A DNA stretch of 64,000 nucleotides from Candidatus Afararchaeum irisae (lineage in GTDB: Archaea; Halobacteriota; Halobacteria; Halobacteriales; Afararchaeaceae). Below the pieces are notes generated by a model. The model did no database searches and was not told the DNA's origin. It worked only from the letters and a program-made list of their open reading frames with translations. This document shows, piece after piece, positions 38,574 to 47,531 of the stretch. The stretch spans positions 1 to 64,000 of the forward strand of contig JAXIOF010000036.1 of NCBI GenBank assembly GCA_034190545.1. The letters run 5' to 3'. How positions within the stretch are numbered: position 1 is the first letter of the stretch; the number at the start of each line of letters is the position of its first letter. A program made the translations under genes and the position numbers.

Positions 38574-39392
38574 ATGGATATCTACGGAATAATAGGCAAT
38601 CCCGTAGAGCACTCGCTCTCACCCCCTATGCACGAGGCGGCTTACGACGAGATGGGATACGACGCGCGTTACTGTAAGTTCCCCGTCGAAGACGGAGACG
38701 TCGAGACCGCCGTCAAGGGAGCCGAGGCTCTCGGAATAAAGGGTCTCAACGTCACGATACCACACAAGCAGGCTGTCGCCGAACTCGACGCAGTCGAGAA
38801 CGATCCTACGGCGGAGAAGATGGCTGCGGTCAACACTCTCGACCTCGAAGAGATGAAGGGCTACAACACCGACGGCGTCGGCGCGATCAGAGCACTCGAA
38901 CACCATGGCGTCGAAGTAGACGGTGCCGAAGTCGTAGTTGTCGGAGCCGGGGGAGCGGCACGTGCTGTCTGTTTCGCGCTCTCGGAACGCAACAGTCGGA
39001 TAAGAATCGTCAACAGAACCCCGGAGAAGGCACGTGACCTCGCCGACGAACTCGGTGGATCAGGGTCAGCGGAGGGCTACTCGCTCGATGCCCTCAAGGA
39101 TACCGTCTCAGACGCCGACATACTTATAAACGCGACGAGCGTCGGAATGGAGGAGGACGAGACTCCCGTACCCGCGGAGTACCTCGACTCGGATCTCGTC
39201 GTCTTCGACGTCGTATACAGCCCTCTTGAGACACGTCTTCTGAGGGACGCGAAGGAGGTAGGAGCCAAGACAGTAGACGGAGCCTGGATGCTCGTCTTCC
39301 AGGGCGTCGAGGCGTTCGAGATCTGGACGGGGAAGAAGCCGCCCGTCGATGTCATGAACACAGCCGTGAGAAGGAGGCTGAAGGATGACTGA
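38574..39392 (+). CDS. aroE: Shikimate dehydrogenase
   Basis: Reduces 3-dehydroshikimate with NADPH in aromatic amino acid synthesis. The protein is 272 residues from the ATG at 38574. Substrate residues are in IGNPVEHSLSPPMHEAAY and NVTIPHKQAV, and the NADP-binding loop is VVGAGGAARAVCFALSE followed by NRTPEKA. The C-terminal end has GAWMLVFQGVEAFEIWTG. It overlaps the next gene by eight bases. Confidence 0.96.
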   Translation: MDIYGIIGNPVEHSLSPPMHEAAYDEMGYDARYCKFPVEDGDVETAVKGAEALGIKGLNVTIPHKQAVAELDAVENDPTAEKMAAVNTLDLEEMKGYNTDGVGAIRALEHHGVEVDGAEVVVVGAGGAARAVCFALSERNSRIRIVNRTPEKARDLADELGGSGSAEGYSLDALKDTVSDADILINATSVGMEEDETPVPAEYLDSDLVVFDVVYSPLETRLLRDAKEVGAKTVDGAWMLVFQGVEAFEIWTGKKPPVDVMNTAVRRRLKDD

Positions 39393-39783
39393 GACTGACG
39401 ACGAACGTCTCGAACTCTTCTCGGAGAAGAGCTTCCGTCTCATACTCCGTATACCCGAGGTCGACACAGACGCAGTCACGAACGCTGTACACGAGGCTGC
39501 GGAGGTCGACGAACACGACGACATCGACGTCTCGGAGTTCTCAGCTCACGCCACCCATTCTGAGTTCGAGGGAGAGTTCAGAGGCAACGCCATAGAAGGT
39601 GGTGTCTCACGCGATGTCAACGGAAACACGGTTCTGACTCTCCGCAGGATAGTATATGTCGACAACGCCGCCGACTTCATCGACGAGATAAACGACCTCC
39701 TCAGAATAGAGAAGCTCGAAGACGCGGCTGAGAGGCTGCGCGAGTACGACGCCGACGAGGTACCTCTTAAGAAGGTTCTGTAA
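39385..39783 (+). CDS. Conserved-looking protein of unknown function
   Basis: A 132-residue acidic protein with no recognised family. It has a strand-helix start (FRLILRIPEVDTDAVTNAVH), a middle part with several His, Ser and Glu residues (FSAHATHSEFEGEFRGN), a strong strand (NTVLTLRRIVYVD) and a helical end (LRIEKLEDAAERLREYD). It overlaps aroE by eight bases and is followed by the methyltransferase gene one base later, so it is translated with both. The strand-helix pattern would fit a small RNA- or protein-binding fold, but that is a guess. Confidence 0.65.
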   Translation: MTETDDERLELFSEKSFRLILRIPEVDTDAVTNAVHEAAEVDEHDDIDVSEFSAHATHSEFEGEFRGNAIEGGVSRDVNGNTVLTLRRIVYVDNAADFIDEINDLLRIEKLEDAAERLREYDADEVPLKKVL

Positions 39784-39784
39784 G

Positions 39785-40681
39785 ATGGCTATGGAACGTT
39801 ACTCCGAGATAATACCGGAGTTCGATGAGTTTCTCGATTACCTCGAAAAGCCACTTCCGAAGACAGCGAGGGTCAACACCGTCAAGTCAGACGTCGAAGA
39901 GACCCGAGAAGCTCTGGAGGAAGCAGGTGTCAGCACAGAGGTCTTCGACTGGTACTCGAAGGGACTACGTCTCGACATACCCGACGGCGTAAGCATAGGC
40001 AATACTCTCCCTCATTTCCTCGGCTGGATACACGTACACGAGGAGGTCAGCATGATCCCTTCGGCTGTTCTCGACCCCGACGAAGACGACCACGTCCTCG
40101 ATATCTGTGCCGCGCCGGGGAGTAAGACTACACAGATAGCCGCGGCTGTCGAAGAAGGCTCCGTTACGGCGAACGACGACAACATAGGCAGGATAGCCGC
40201 GCTGAGGAACAACACCGACAGGCTCGGTCTCACCAACGTCTCCGTGACCAACTACGACGGCAGGAGGATGCCGGGGAGAGACGTCTTCGACTCAGCCGTC
40301 GTGGACGTACCTTGCTCGTCGGAGGGAACCGCACGTAAGTATCCTCAGCACAGAGAGGGTGCGAGTCTCGACCGGATTAGGAGTCTGCAGGGCGTCCAAA
40401 AAGGGATTCTGTCACGCACCGTCGATCTCGTGAAGCCAGGGGGTACAGTCGTCTACTCAACGTGTACATTCGCTCCCGAGGAGAACGAGGCGGTTCTCGA
40501 CCACGTCCTCGGTCAGAAAGACGTCGAAGTCGTCGATTTCTCTTTGGGACTTAACTCCGAAAAGGGTCTGACCGAATGGAAAGGTGAGGGCTTCGATCCT
40601 TCTGTCGAGAGAGCGAGACGTTTCTACCCCCACGCCAACGACACAGGGGGCTTCTTCGTCTCAAAGCTCAAAGTGAAGTAG
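39785..40681 (+). CDS. RNA cytosine-5 methyltransferase (NOL1/NOP2/Sun family)
   Basis: S-adenosylmethionine-dependent enzyme that makes 5-methylcytosine in tRNA or rRNA, 298 residues. SAM-binding is in LDICAAPGSKTTQIAA, the two catalytic cysteines are in DVPCSSEGTARK and VVYSTCTFAPEENEAVL. The N-terminal part has the short RNA-binding extension PKTARVNTVKSDVEETREAL. It lacks a separate PUA domain, which fits the short archaeal Trm4-like group. The substrate cannot be told. Confidence 0.93.
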   Translation: MAMERYSEIIPEFDEFLDYLEKPLPKTARVNTVKSDVEETREALEEAGVSTEVFDWYSKGLRLDIPDGVSIGNTLPHFLGWIHVHEEVSMIPSAVLDPDEDDHVLDICAAPGSKTTQIAAAVEEGSVTANDDNIGRIAALRNNTDRLGLTNVSVTNYDGRRMPGRDVFDSAVVDVPCSSEGTARKYPQHREGASLDRIRSLQGVQKGILSRTVDLVKPGGTVVYSTCTFAPEENEAVLDHVLGQKDVEVVDFSLGLNSEKGLTEWKGEGFDPSVERARRFYPHANDTGGFFVSKLKVK

Positions 40682-40695
40682 CTATACGTCTCAGT

Positions 40696-41241
40696 TCAGT
40701 TCTTTTTCTTCTTCTCACCCTTGACTTCCTGTGTCGTCATCTTATCTATTTTACAGATGATTATGTTATTGGTCTCGTCCTTGCCGTCTACTACGCCGTC
40801 TATCACTAGCCCCGAGATGGGTGTGGGTCCTACCTCTATCTCGTCACCCTCATGGAAGTCGTGTACGCTTCCCTGTACGTGTATCTCGGCGCGGCAGAGC
40901 GAGGGATGGTGGACACTTGTGAGATCGATCTCAGCTACATTGGCGCTGTCTACGGGCTCCCCGTTCTTGAGAAGAGGTACAGCAGCCTCCTCCTCCATAA
41001 GCTCCATGTCGAGCGACTCGTAGGCGTTTGCAGTCGGCTTGTATCCTCCCTTGGGTCCCGGGATTCCCTCTACCAACTGAAGTGCCTTCAAAGACTGCAT
41101 CTGGTTACGTATCGTCCCGGGGTTTCTCCCGACCATCTCGGCAATCTCCTCTCCCTTGACTACGTCCTCTTTCTCCCGAAAGAGGTTGACTAGTGCCGAA
41201 AGTATCTGCTTCTGACTCGACGAAAGGTCTATTTCAGCCAT
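40696..41241 (-). CDS. Winged-helix transcriptional regulator with C-terminal sensing domain
   Basis: A 181-residue protein. Residues about 5-70 form a winged helix-turn-helix with ILSALVNLFREKEDVVKGEE and a recognition helix RNPGTIRNQMQSLKALQLV. After a linker, a beta-rich domain follows (residues about 95-170; IDLTSVHHPSLCRAEIHVQG and ISGLVIDGVVDG), which may bind a ligand. The protein ends in a Lys-rich tail. It resembles archaeal regulators annotated as Rrf2- or TrmB-like; I could not settle the family. It is convergent with the methyltransferase gene, 14 bases apart. Confidence 0.75.
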   Translation of the reverse strand: MAEIDLSSSQKQILSALVNLFREKEDVVKGEEIAEMVGRNPGTIRNQMQSLKALQLVEGIPGPKGGYKPTANAYESLDMELMEEEAAVPLLKNGEPVDSANVAEIDLTSVHHPSLCRAEIHVQGSVHDFHEGDEIEVGPTPISGLVIDGVVDGKDETNNIIICKIDKMTTQEVKGEKKKKN

Positions 41242-41299
41242 GACTATAATATTAGTTCCGTACAGGTATTAAACTTATCTTTAATCATGGTTCTGGTAT

Positions 41300-42091
41300 T
41301 CAGAACCATGTCATACGTTGTCGGTTTTCGTCACCACCTTGGACGAGACACGGGGCTGCGGCTAAGACGACTCCGACAGCTAAGACGGTGATGGGAGCGG
41401 CTTCGGGGACGACTCCGTAGACCGAAAGCGGCATAGACGCGAGAGACGCTCCGCTCGCGAGTCTGAGACCCCGCGCGTCGATGAGACGTAACCCGGCTTC
41501 GGAGTCCGATCCCCAAAAGCGGGAACGCGCAGCCACGACGCACAGACCGAAGACCGTAGCGACCCCGCCCGCCAAGACACCCTTGACGACGAGGGACGGA
41601 TCGTGGACGACGAGTTCGAAACCCGACGGGTCGAGGCTGACGACAAGTCCCGCGGCGACTACCGTACGTGGCTTCGGGAGTACGTCGTCGAGTACGTCCG
41701 TGGCTACCGAGACGGCGACCGTGAAAACCGTGGCGACGGCGAAGACATCGAAGATCTGTCTCGACACGAGGCTCTCGAACGTCGGGGCTAATGCAGCCTC
41801 TATCCCCGCGACGACAGAGACGCCGGCGCCGACGGCTAAGACCTCGCTAGCACCGATGTCGTCCGACGAGACGAGGACACTCGCAGTCGCGGCTCCGCCT
41901 AAGACGAGGAGACCTGTCTGTACGACCCCGAGCGGGCTACCGAGTCCCCCGGCTAAGACGACTGCGGGGAAGACCCCGTCTATGAGAGGGAGACCCATCA
42001 CCGTCGCGAGAAGACGGCTCCCGTCACCACGTCCGCGTCCGCCTACCAGCGACTCAGCTGCCCTCTTGACACCGTGGACGTGGATGGACAT
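41300..42091 (-). CDS. Haloarchaeal membrane protein (DUF5794-like)
   Basis: A 263-residue protein with seven or so membrane segments, rich in Val, Ala and Gly. The start SLVGGRGRGDGSRLLATVMG then LPLIDGVFPAVVLAGGLGSP resembles haloarchaeal proteins annotated DUF5794. No catalytic motif is seen. Gene order does not suggest a function. The 262 bases between it and the next gene hold TATA-like stretches near 42266 and 42290 and no reading frame I would support. Confidence 0.7.
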   Translation of the reverse strand: MSIHVHGVKRAAESLVGGRGRGDGSRLLATVMGLPLIDGVFPAVVLAGGLGSPLGVVQTGLLVLGGAATASVLVSSDDIGASEVLAVGAGVSVVAGIEAALAPTFESLVSRQIFDVFAVATVFTVAVSVATDVLDDVLPKPRTVVAAGLVVSLDPSGFELVVHDPSLVVKGVLAGGVATVFGLCVVAARSRFWGSDSEAGLRLIDARGLRLASGASLASMPLSVYGVVPEAAPITVLAVGVVLAAAPCLVQGGDENRQRMTWF

Positions 42092-42353
42092 AGCCCTCTT
42101 GACCGCCGTAACCTCCGGCGGATCGGTGGTGTAGGGGTCTGTACCCAGCGACGGAGACGAATGTCTTCGGGGTCTTGGTGGCGTTAATAATAGTATTAGT
42201 CCCGGTAAAGACGTCTCTGTTTACGCCACGCAGTCCGAACGTCTCCGTACTGGGCATCGAAGACATATATAACACGACGGCTCTGAGAGTATTAAGGCTT
42301 CCGCCGGGACCCGTATGACCTAAGAGGCGAAGGCACGTAGATCCCGATACCCG

Positions 42354-44768
42354 ATGAGTCAGACTGACCCCGACGGCGACACTGACACCGACGTGTACGG
42401 CTGGGAGAACTACTTCCCGTACGACGAGGCTTACGACGACCAGAAGGACGGAATAGAGTCAGCCGTCGATGTCGCACGTCGGAACGGCTTTCTCCTCTTA
42501 GAGGGAGCCTGCGGAACCGGAAAGACGCTCCTGTCTCTTGCCGCGGGTCTGAGTCTCGTGAGGAACCCGTCGTCGAGTTACAAACGTGTACTCGTACTCA
42601 CGAGCGTCAAACAGCAGACGAAGCAGTTCGAGACCGACCTCGCAGAGATAAACGCGTCTCTTCCCGACTCGGACGCCGTCGACTCGGTGACACTTGTCGG
42701 GAAGTCGGACGTCTGTCCCTACTCGCGCGAGGGAATCATCGAAGACGGTCTCTACTCAAAGTGTGAGGATCTGCGTGACGAGACGAGGAGGCGTATCTAC
42801 TCGTCGTCACGTGACTCCGAGACTGCGGGGGGTGACAACGTCTCGAAGGCTATCTCGAACGCGGGTCAGATAATGACTCAGCACGAGGCGAGGGTCGAGT
42901 CGGCGGGTGCTCCGACTCTCGAAACCGCGGGCGTCGAGTCGCCTTACTCGGAGGAAGTAGACGATGTCTGCCCCTTCTACGCTAGGTACGTCGCCGACAC
43001 GGTCGACGACGACGCCGAGGTACTCGACCACGACGGCGTCCTCACACCCAAGAGACTCGTAGCCGAGGGCGTCAAGAAAGGGACTTGTCCCCACTCGGCG
43101 ATGGGCGAGATTCTCGACGAAGCCGAGGTTGTCGTGGGTAACTACCAGCACGCCTTCGATCCGGTCACTGTGGAGGCGTTCACCCGAGATATAATCGACT
43201 CGTCGACTCTCGTCGTCTGTGACGAGGCTCACACCTTAGTCAACAAGGTACGTGAACAGCTTAGCTCTTCGGTGTCTTACACCCATATCGAGAGAGCCGA
43301 AAACGAGATCGACGACGTCATCTCTATGGTCTCAGACGAGAGCCCGAGACAAGACTCGGAGATACTACACGCAGACACCGACCTCGCGGGCACTATACTC
43401 GACGAGAACGACGTCTCTGTCTCAGACCTCAGGAAAGCGAGAACCTTCCTCAGAGACTTACGTGCCGAGATAGACTCGGTCGTCACGAGCCATCTCGACT
43501 CCGAGATAGGGGGCTGGAGAAACGTCATAAGCGATCTCACGGTCACAGGCGACGAGTATGAGTACGAGATCCCGCTGAGATCGCCCGAGAAGCCCGACGA
43601 GGTCGACGAGATAATCCGGTCACTCGACTCTTACGACGAAGCTGACTGGATGACGGTCGGACGTGTCGGCTGGGTCGTCGGTGGTGTCCTCGACAACGTC
43701 TACGAGTCACACGACTTCGACTCGGTGAGGGCGGCACCTGTCGTCGGAAACCTCGTCCAGTCGTGGTACGCCAACGGTACGGGAGAGTACTTCCGACAGC
43801 TCGAACTCTCGCCCAGAGACGACGTCTGGAGACAGCCGTCACAGGACTGGAGGCAGGTCTACAAGGGCAGCTTAGTTCTCAGAAACTGTATCCCGAGCGA
43901 GGAGATAAGAGACCGTCTCTCTGAGTTCGGGGGAGGCGTTCTGATGTCTGCGACACTCGAACCCATCGATGTCTTCCGTCACGAGATAGGCTTCGACTCC
44001 GAGGGCTTCGACCGCCACGTCGAGGAGAAGACCTACGGTCTCGACTTCCCCGAGGAGAACCGCGAGAGTCTCGCAGTCCGTACGCCCAAGTTCAAACACT
44101 CGAACCGAGGACCGCGTTTCGTCGACGGCGAGCCAAACACCCAGACAGACCCGAGACGCGCTTGTGTGAGGACGACGGTCGACGTAGTCTCGAACACTCC
44201 CGGAAACGTCATGGTCGGGATGCCGTCTTACGCTGAGGCGGACTGGATGGCGGAGGTTCTGAGAGACAGAGACGACATCGACGCCGAGGTACTCGTCGAC
44301 GAGAGCACCGACGACGAGACTACACAGCGTCTCAAGTCGAGATTCTTCAGAGGAGACGACAAGGTTCTCGTCACGAGCGTACTCGGGACACTCACAGAGG
44401 GCGTCGACTACGAGGGCGATAAACTCAGAGGCATCGTCGTCTGTGGCGTGCCCCTCGCAGACACGTCGGGCGACTACTCAGAGGCGGTCGAGACGGCATA
44501 CGGAAGAAGGTTCGGCGACGACAGAGCATACGACTACGCCTACACAGTCCCGGCTGTCAGAAAGGTGCGTCAGGCGGTCGGACGTGTCATAAGAGGCGAC
44601 GACGAGGTAGGTATACGTCTGATCTGTGACGAGAGATATACGGAGGAGCATCTCTGGGACTCGGTGCGTGAGTACTTCCCCGAGTACGAGAGGGACGAGT
44701 TCAAGCCTGTGAGTACCGACATGGTTGATCTCGGTGTTAAGAGGTTCTGGGACTCACATGAAACGTAA
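42354..44768 (+). CDS. DNA repair helicase XPD/Rad3
   Basis: Superfamily 2 5'-3' DNA helicase with an iron-sulfur cluster, 804 residues. Walker A is EGACGTGKTLLSL, the DEAH box is VVCDEAHTLVNK. The four cluster cysteines are in SDVCPYS, YSKCEDL, DDVCPFY and KGTCPHS, between motifs I and II as expected. Late motifs include VLVTSVLGTLTEGVDYEG and the final AVGRVIRGDDEVG. It unwinds DNA around damage. It stands alone and converges on queE. Confidence 0.94.
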   Translation: MSQTDPDGDTDTDVYGWENYFPYDEAYDDQKDGIESAVDVARRNGFLLLEGACGTGKTLLSLAAGLSLVRNPSSSYKRVLVLTSVKQQTKQFETDLAEINASLPDSDAVDSVTLVGKSDVCPYSREGIIEDGLYSKCEDLRDETRRRIYSSSRDSETAGGDNVSKAISNAGQIMTQHEARVESAGAPTLETAGVESPYSEEVDDVCPFYARYVADTVDDDAEVLDHDGVLTPKRLVAEGVKKGTCPHSAMGEILDEAEVVVGNYQHAFDPVTVEAFTRDIIDSSTLVVCDEAHTLVNKVREQLSSSVSYTHIERAENEIDDVISMVSDESPRQDSEILHADTDLAGTILDENDVSVSDLRKARTFLRDLRAEIDSVVTSHLDSEIGGWRNVISDLTVTGDEYEYEIPLRSPEKPDEVDEIIRSLDSYDEADWMTVGRVGWVVGGVLDNVYESHDFDSVRAAPVVGNLVQSWYANGTGEYFRQLELSPRDDVWRQPSQDWRQVYKGSLVLRNCIPSEEIRDRLSEFGGGVLMSATLEPIDVFRHEIGFDSEGFDRHVEEKTYGLDFPEENRESLAVRTPKFKHSNRGPRFVDGEPNTQTDPRRACVRTTVDVVSNTPGNVMVGMPSYAEADWMAEVLRDRDDIDAEVLVDESTDDETTQRLKSRFFRGDDKVLVTSVLGTLTEGVDYEGDKLRGIVVCGVPLADTSGDYSEAVETAYGRRFGDDRAYDYAYTVPAVRKVRQAVGRVIRGDDEVGIRLICDERYTEEHLWDSVREYFPEYERDEFKPVSTDMVDLGVKRFWDSHET

Positions 44769-44778
44769 CATGACATGA

Positions 44779-45453
44779 CTATCTACCTCTCTCGTCTCCG
44801 TATATGTCGACGTGGAGACGTGGCGAGAGACGGAATCCGCGTTCCTTACAGATCTCAGCTATCCATCTCGCTCTCTGTCTGACAGTCTCGGAGTCGGTTC
44901 CCTCTGGCATTAATACGACCTTCCCGTCGTCTGCTTCTACGTCTCCGAGTATCCCGTCGATCTCCTCTAAGTCGTCCTCGTCGGTCACCACGAACTTGAG
45001 CTGGTAGTCGTAGTTCGATATCCATCTCTGTATGACTTCGGTGTCGATACGTCTCTCGTCGTGTCTCTCGTCCCAGTCGCCTCCGGTATCAGGCGTCGAG
45101 TTCGAGAGCTTCGGAGACAGAGACATCAGGTCGGCGTCTATCTCGTTCTCGTCGTAGACTGTGGCGTTAGTCTCGACAGTCACGTGTCCGTCGAGTCTTT
45201 CGCAGAGTTCGCCTATCTCGTCGTGTATGAGGGGCTCGCCTCCCGTCACTACGTAATGTGACGCGCCGTAGCTCTCCGCCTCCTCGACGACCTCGTCGAC
45301 CGTCATCTCGTCGCCCTCGGGGTTCCACGACGTGTAGGCGGAGTCACACCAGCTACACCGGAGGTTACAGCCCGACGTACGTATGAAGACACTCGGAACT
45401 CCGACGAGACGTCCTTCCCCCTGTACCGAGTAGAATATCTCGCTTATGTACAT
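44779..45453 (-). CDS. queE: 7-carboxy-7-deazaguanine synthase
   Basis: Radical SAM enzyme of 7-deazaguanine synthesis, here on the route to archaeosine in tRNA. The 224-residue protein has the substrate-type start FYSVQGEGRLVGVPSVFIR, the cluster motif CNLRCSWC, and VVTGGEPLIH. It overlaps queC by ten bases, which makes an operon certain. The QueD and TgtA genes for the remaining steps are not in the window. Confidence 0.95.
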   Translation of the reverse strand: MYISEIFYSVQGEGRLVGVPSVFIRTSGCNLRCSWCDSAYTSWNPEGDEMTVDEVVEEAESYGASHYVVTGGEPLIHDEIGELCERLDGHVTVETNATVYDENEIDADLMSLSPKLSNSTPDTGGDWDERHDERRIDTEVIQRWISNYDYQLKFVVTDEDDLEEIDGILGDVEADDGKVVLMPEGTDSETVRQRARWIAEICKERGFRLSPRLHVDIYGDERGR

Positions 45454-46106
45454 GGGTCTTCGACACCCGCTTCCTCGAAGCCTCTCGCGCGTTCTTCACA
45501 CGACGCACAGACTCCACAGGGCTCGTCGCTCGCCTGGTAACACGACCACGTGTGCTCGAAAGGCACGCCGAGTTGGTCGCCTCTGCGTATTATCTCGGGC
45601 TTCTCGTACTCGACGACGGGACGTCTGACCTCGAAATCGGCTCTGTCAGTACCCTCTGAGAGCGCGGTCTCCATAGCGTCGGCGTACTCGTCTCGGCAGT
45701 CAGCGTATCCCTCGCGGTCGTCTAAGTTGGGACCGTACCAGATACTCGTCGCACCTTTCTTCTCTGCGACTCCAGCGGCTATAGACAGAAAGACCGTGTT
45801 TCTCATCGGGACATACGACGTCGCGACACCCTCGTTGTCTATGTGTTCGGAGAGGTCTGTCGAAGACTCTGTGAGCCCCTCTGAGAACTCTGAGAAGACG
45901 TCGGTGAGGTCGAACTCGATGAGGTCAACTTCGTAGTAGTCAGTCAGACGCCGTGCGCAGTCGATCTCCTTCTCCTCCGTAAGCTGTCCGTACGAGAAAT
46001 GGACTCCGACGGTCTCTCCGCCTCCGTCTTCCTCGACCGCGACCGCCTCGGCGAGAGTTACAGCACTGTCTATACCACCCGAGAGTAAGACGACGTTCTG
46101 AGCCAT
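45444..46106 (-). CDS. queC: 7-cyano-7-deazaguanine synthase
   Basis: ATP-dependent enzyme that turns the carboxylate made by QueE into the nitrile preQ0. The 220-residue protein has the PP-loop VVLLSGGIDSAVTLAEAVA, and zinc cysteines in HTWSCYQASDEPCGVCASC. It starts one base after the stop of the ribbon-helix-helix gene. Confidence 0.96.
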   Translation of the reverse strand: MAQNVVLLSGGIDSAVTLAEAVAVEEDGGGETVGVHFSYGQLTEEKEIDCARRLTDYYEVDLIEFDLTDVFSEFSEGLTESSTDLSEHIDNEGVATSYVPMRNTVFLSIAAGVAEKKGATSIWYGPNLDDREGYADCRDEYADAMETALSEGTDRADFEVRRPVVEYEKPEIIRRGDQLGVPFEHTWSCYQASDEPCGVCASCEERARGFEEAGVEDPCT

Positions 46107-46107
46107 C

Positions 46108-46293
46108 TCAGTCGCCCCCCTCGGTCTCGTCTATCCTTCCCCTTCTCCTGTCTATCTCGTCCATCTGATCGAGCATCTTCCTCAGGGAGCTCCTGACGGC
46201 GTCCGACATAGAGACGAACTTACGGTCGTCTCCGACGTGTTCCTCGACGTCCTCTAAGAGCTCACGCGGGACGTCGACGCTTATCTTGGGCAT
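46108..46293 (-). CDS. Ribbon-helix-helix (CopG-like) regulator upstream of queC
   Basis: A 61-residue protein with the strand PKISVDVPRELLEDVEEHV and helices FVSMSDAVRSSLRKMLDQM, the ribbon-helix-helix fold. It is the first gene of the queC-queE operon. Small regulators of this type precede queC in other haloarchaea, so it may control the operon itself. It could also be an antitoxin-like protein without a toxin. Confidence 0.85.
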   Translation of the reverse strand: MPKISVDVPRELLEDVEEHVGDDRKFVSMSDAVRSSLRKMLDQMDEIDRRRGRIDETEGGD

Positions 46294-46342
46294 ACTATTA
46301 CTAGACGAATACTATTTATAAGAGTATGGATATATGGACTGA

Positions 46343-47038
46343 TCAGTCCGCGACTGCTGTGATGATATGTACGACCAAGACAACACCGGTCGCAAGGGTA
46401 AGCCAGATATGAACTGTGTGCCACTTACTTAGGACGACTTTGTTCGATATATCACGTATTCGTCCCACGATCTCGGCGGTCTCGTCTCCTCTTCCGAGAC
46501 GCATTACGTCTCTGTGTATACGTCTTCCGTATACGCCGCTGATCACCTCTACTCCCAACAGAATACCTACTAGGAGACCTGTTCCCCCCCACTCCTCAAC
46601 GAAGACAAAATGCGGCACTGTCAGAGCCGTTCCAGCGAGCATTGTCCACTCGTGCGCCCGTAGGAGATTCCTCCTGTACTTCGACGGGACTACAGAGAGA
46701 CGTTTTCCCGCCGAGTATCCCAAGACGCCGACGACGAGCACTGTCACGCCAATCTCGACCAAGCCAATATACGGTGCTTCGTTAGCCTCACCGCCGAGCC
46801 CCCACCAGTCGGGGAGTAGACTCACTCCCTCCTCGCTTTCTTCCTCGGACTCCTCACCTTCTTCCTCTCCGAACCCCTGAAGCTGATACTCGTCTACGGA
46901 GTCCGAGTCTGTGAACTCCAGTACACTCAGACTGTTCGATCCGTCGGATGTATCGACATGACCAGAAACAGACAGTCCAACTGCCAACGCGCTAACGAGT
47001 AGACCTGCTACTGCGATCTTTTTTGGTGTAATCTTCAT
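46343..47038 (-). CDS. Predicted diheme b-type cytochrome membrane protein
   Basis: A 231-residue protein. An N-terminal signal or anchor segment (about 8-26) is followed by an exposed Glu-rich stretch (EEEGEESEEESEEG) and four membrane segments. Two histidine pairs are spaced H-x13-H: from AHEW to VPHF, and from VHIW to VVHI. Such pairs on two helices bind two b-type hemes in cytochrome b561 and ferric reductase-like proteins. It is divergent from the ApbE gene group at 47179-49294, whose last gene has a similar design. The electron donor and acceptor are unknown. Confidence 0.7.
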   Translation of the reverse strand: MKITPKKIAVAGLLVSALAVGLSVSGHVDTSDGSNSLSVLEFTDSDSVDEYQLQGFGEEEGEESEEESEEGVSLLPDWWGLGGEANEAPYIGLVEIGVTVLVVGVLGYSAGKRLSVVPSKYRRNLLRAHEWTMLAGTALTVPHFVFVEEWGGTGLLVGILLGVEVISGVYGRRIHRDVMRLGRGDETAEIVGRIRDISNKVVLSKWHTVHIWLTLATGVVLVVHIITAVAD

Positions 47039-47178
47039 GTTCTGAATATCGGTGTTGTTCGAGAAAAGGATTCACGTACAGAAGTCGAATCTTTCGAGAA
47101 AGCCTTTCGATGACTGTACGAAGTTTCGAGTGGTGTACGCGAAGCTGTATATTTAGGTACTCCTTCTCGAAGACTGTA
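47039..47178. promoter_or_regulatory. Divergent promoter region of the redox locus
   Basis: 140 bases between two start codons. TATA-like TGTATATTTAGG at 47146-47157 serves the plus strand, about 22-33 bases before ATG 47179. An imperfect inverted repeat, TACAGAAGTCGAA near 47077 and TTCGATGACTGTA near 47107, lies between the two genes and could bind one regulator for both directions. Confidence 0.4.
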
Positions 47179-47529
47179 ATGAGAGTTCCAGTACCCAAGA
47201 ACAGTCTGGTCGTGATGGCGCTGATAGGCGCAGTTCTGACGGGAGGGATAGCCTACGGTCTCGCTACTACTGACTCGGCGAACACAGGAGCCAATGCGGG
47301 TCAGACGGTGTCTCAAGATTCGGAGATCTCAAACGGTACAGTAACGAAGCTGTCGTCGAATGCTCCTACACCGAACCAGAACTTCACTCCCAACGTCAAA
47401 CAGCAGACGGGTTACTCTGAGGAGTATGAGGAAGAATACGATGAAAAGTACGAAGAGGAGGAGTATGAAGAGGAAGAGTACGAGGGAGAGCGCGGAGGAG
47501 AAAACAGAGAGGACGAAGAGGGAGACTGA
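47179..47529 (+). CDS. Membrane-anchored Tyr/Glu-rich acidic protein
   Basis: A 116-residue protein from ATG 47179. One membrane anchor (about 10-30; LVVMALIGAVLTGGIAYGLA) is followed by a Ser/Thr/Asn-rich stretch and a C-terminal tail of about 45 residues made almost only of Glu, Tyr, Asp and Lys (EEYDEKYEEEEYEEEEY). The tail lies outside the cell if the anchor is a signal anchor. No flavin-attachment motif was recognised with confidence. It is two bases from the apbE start, so a partner role in the same redox system is likely by context. Confidence 0.6.
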   Translation: MRVPVPKNSLVVMALIGAVLTGGIAYGLATTDSANTGANAGQTVSQDSEISNGTVTKLSSNAPTPNQNFTPNVKQQTGYSEEYEEEYDEKYEEEEYEEEEYEGERGGENREDEEGD

Positions 47530-47531
47530 CA

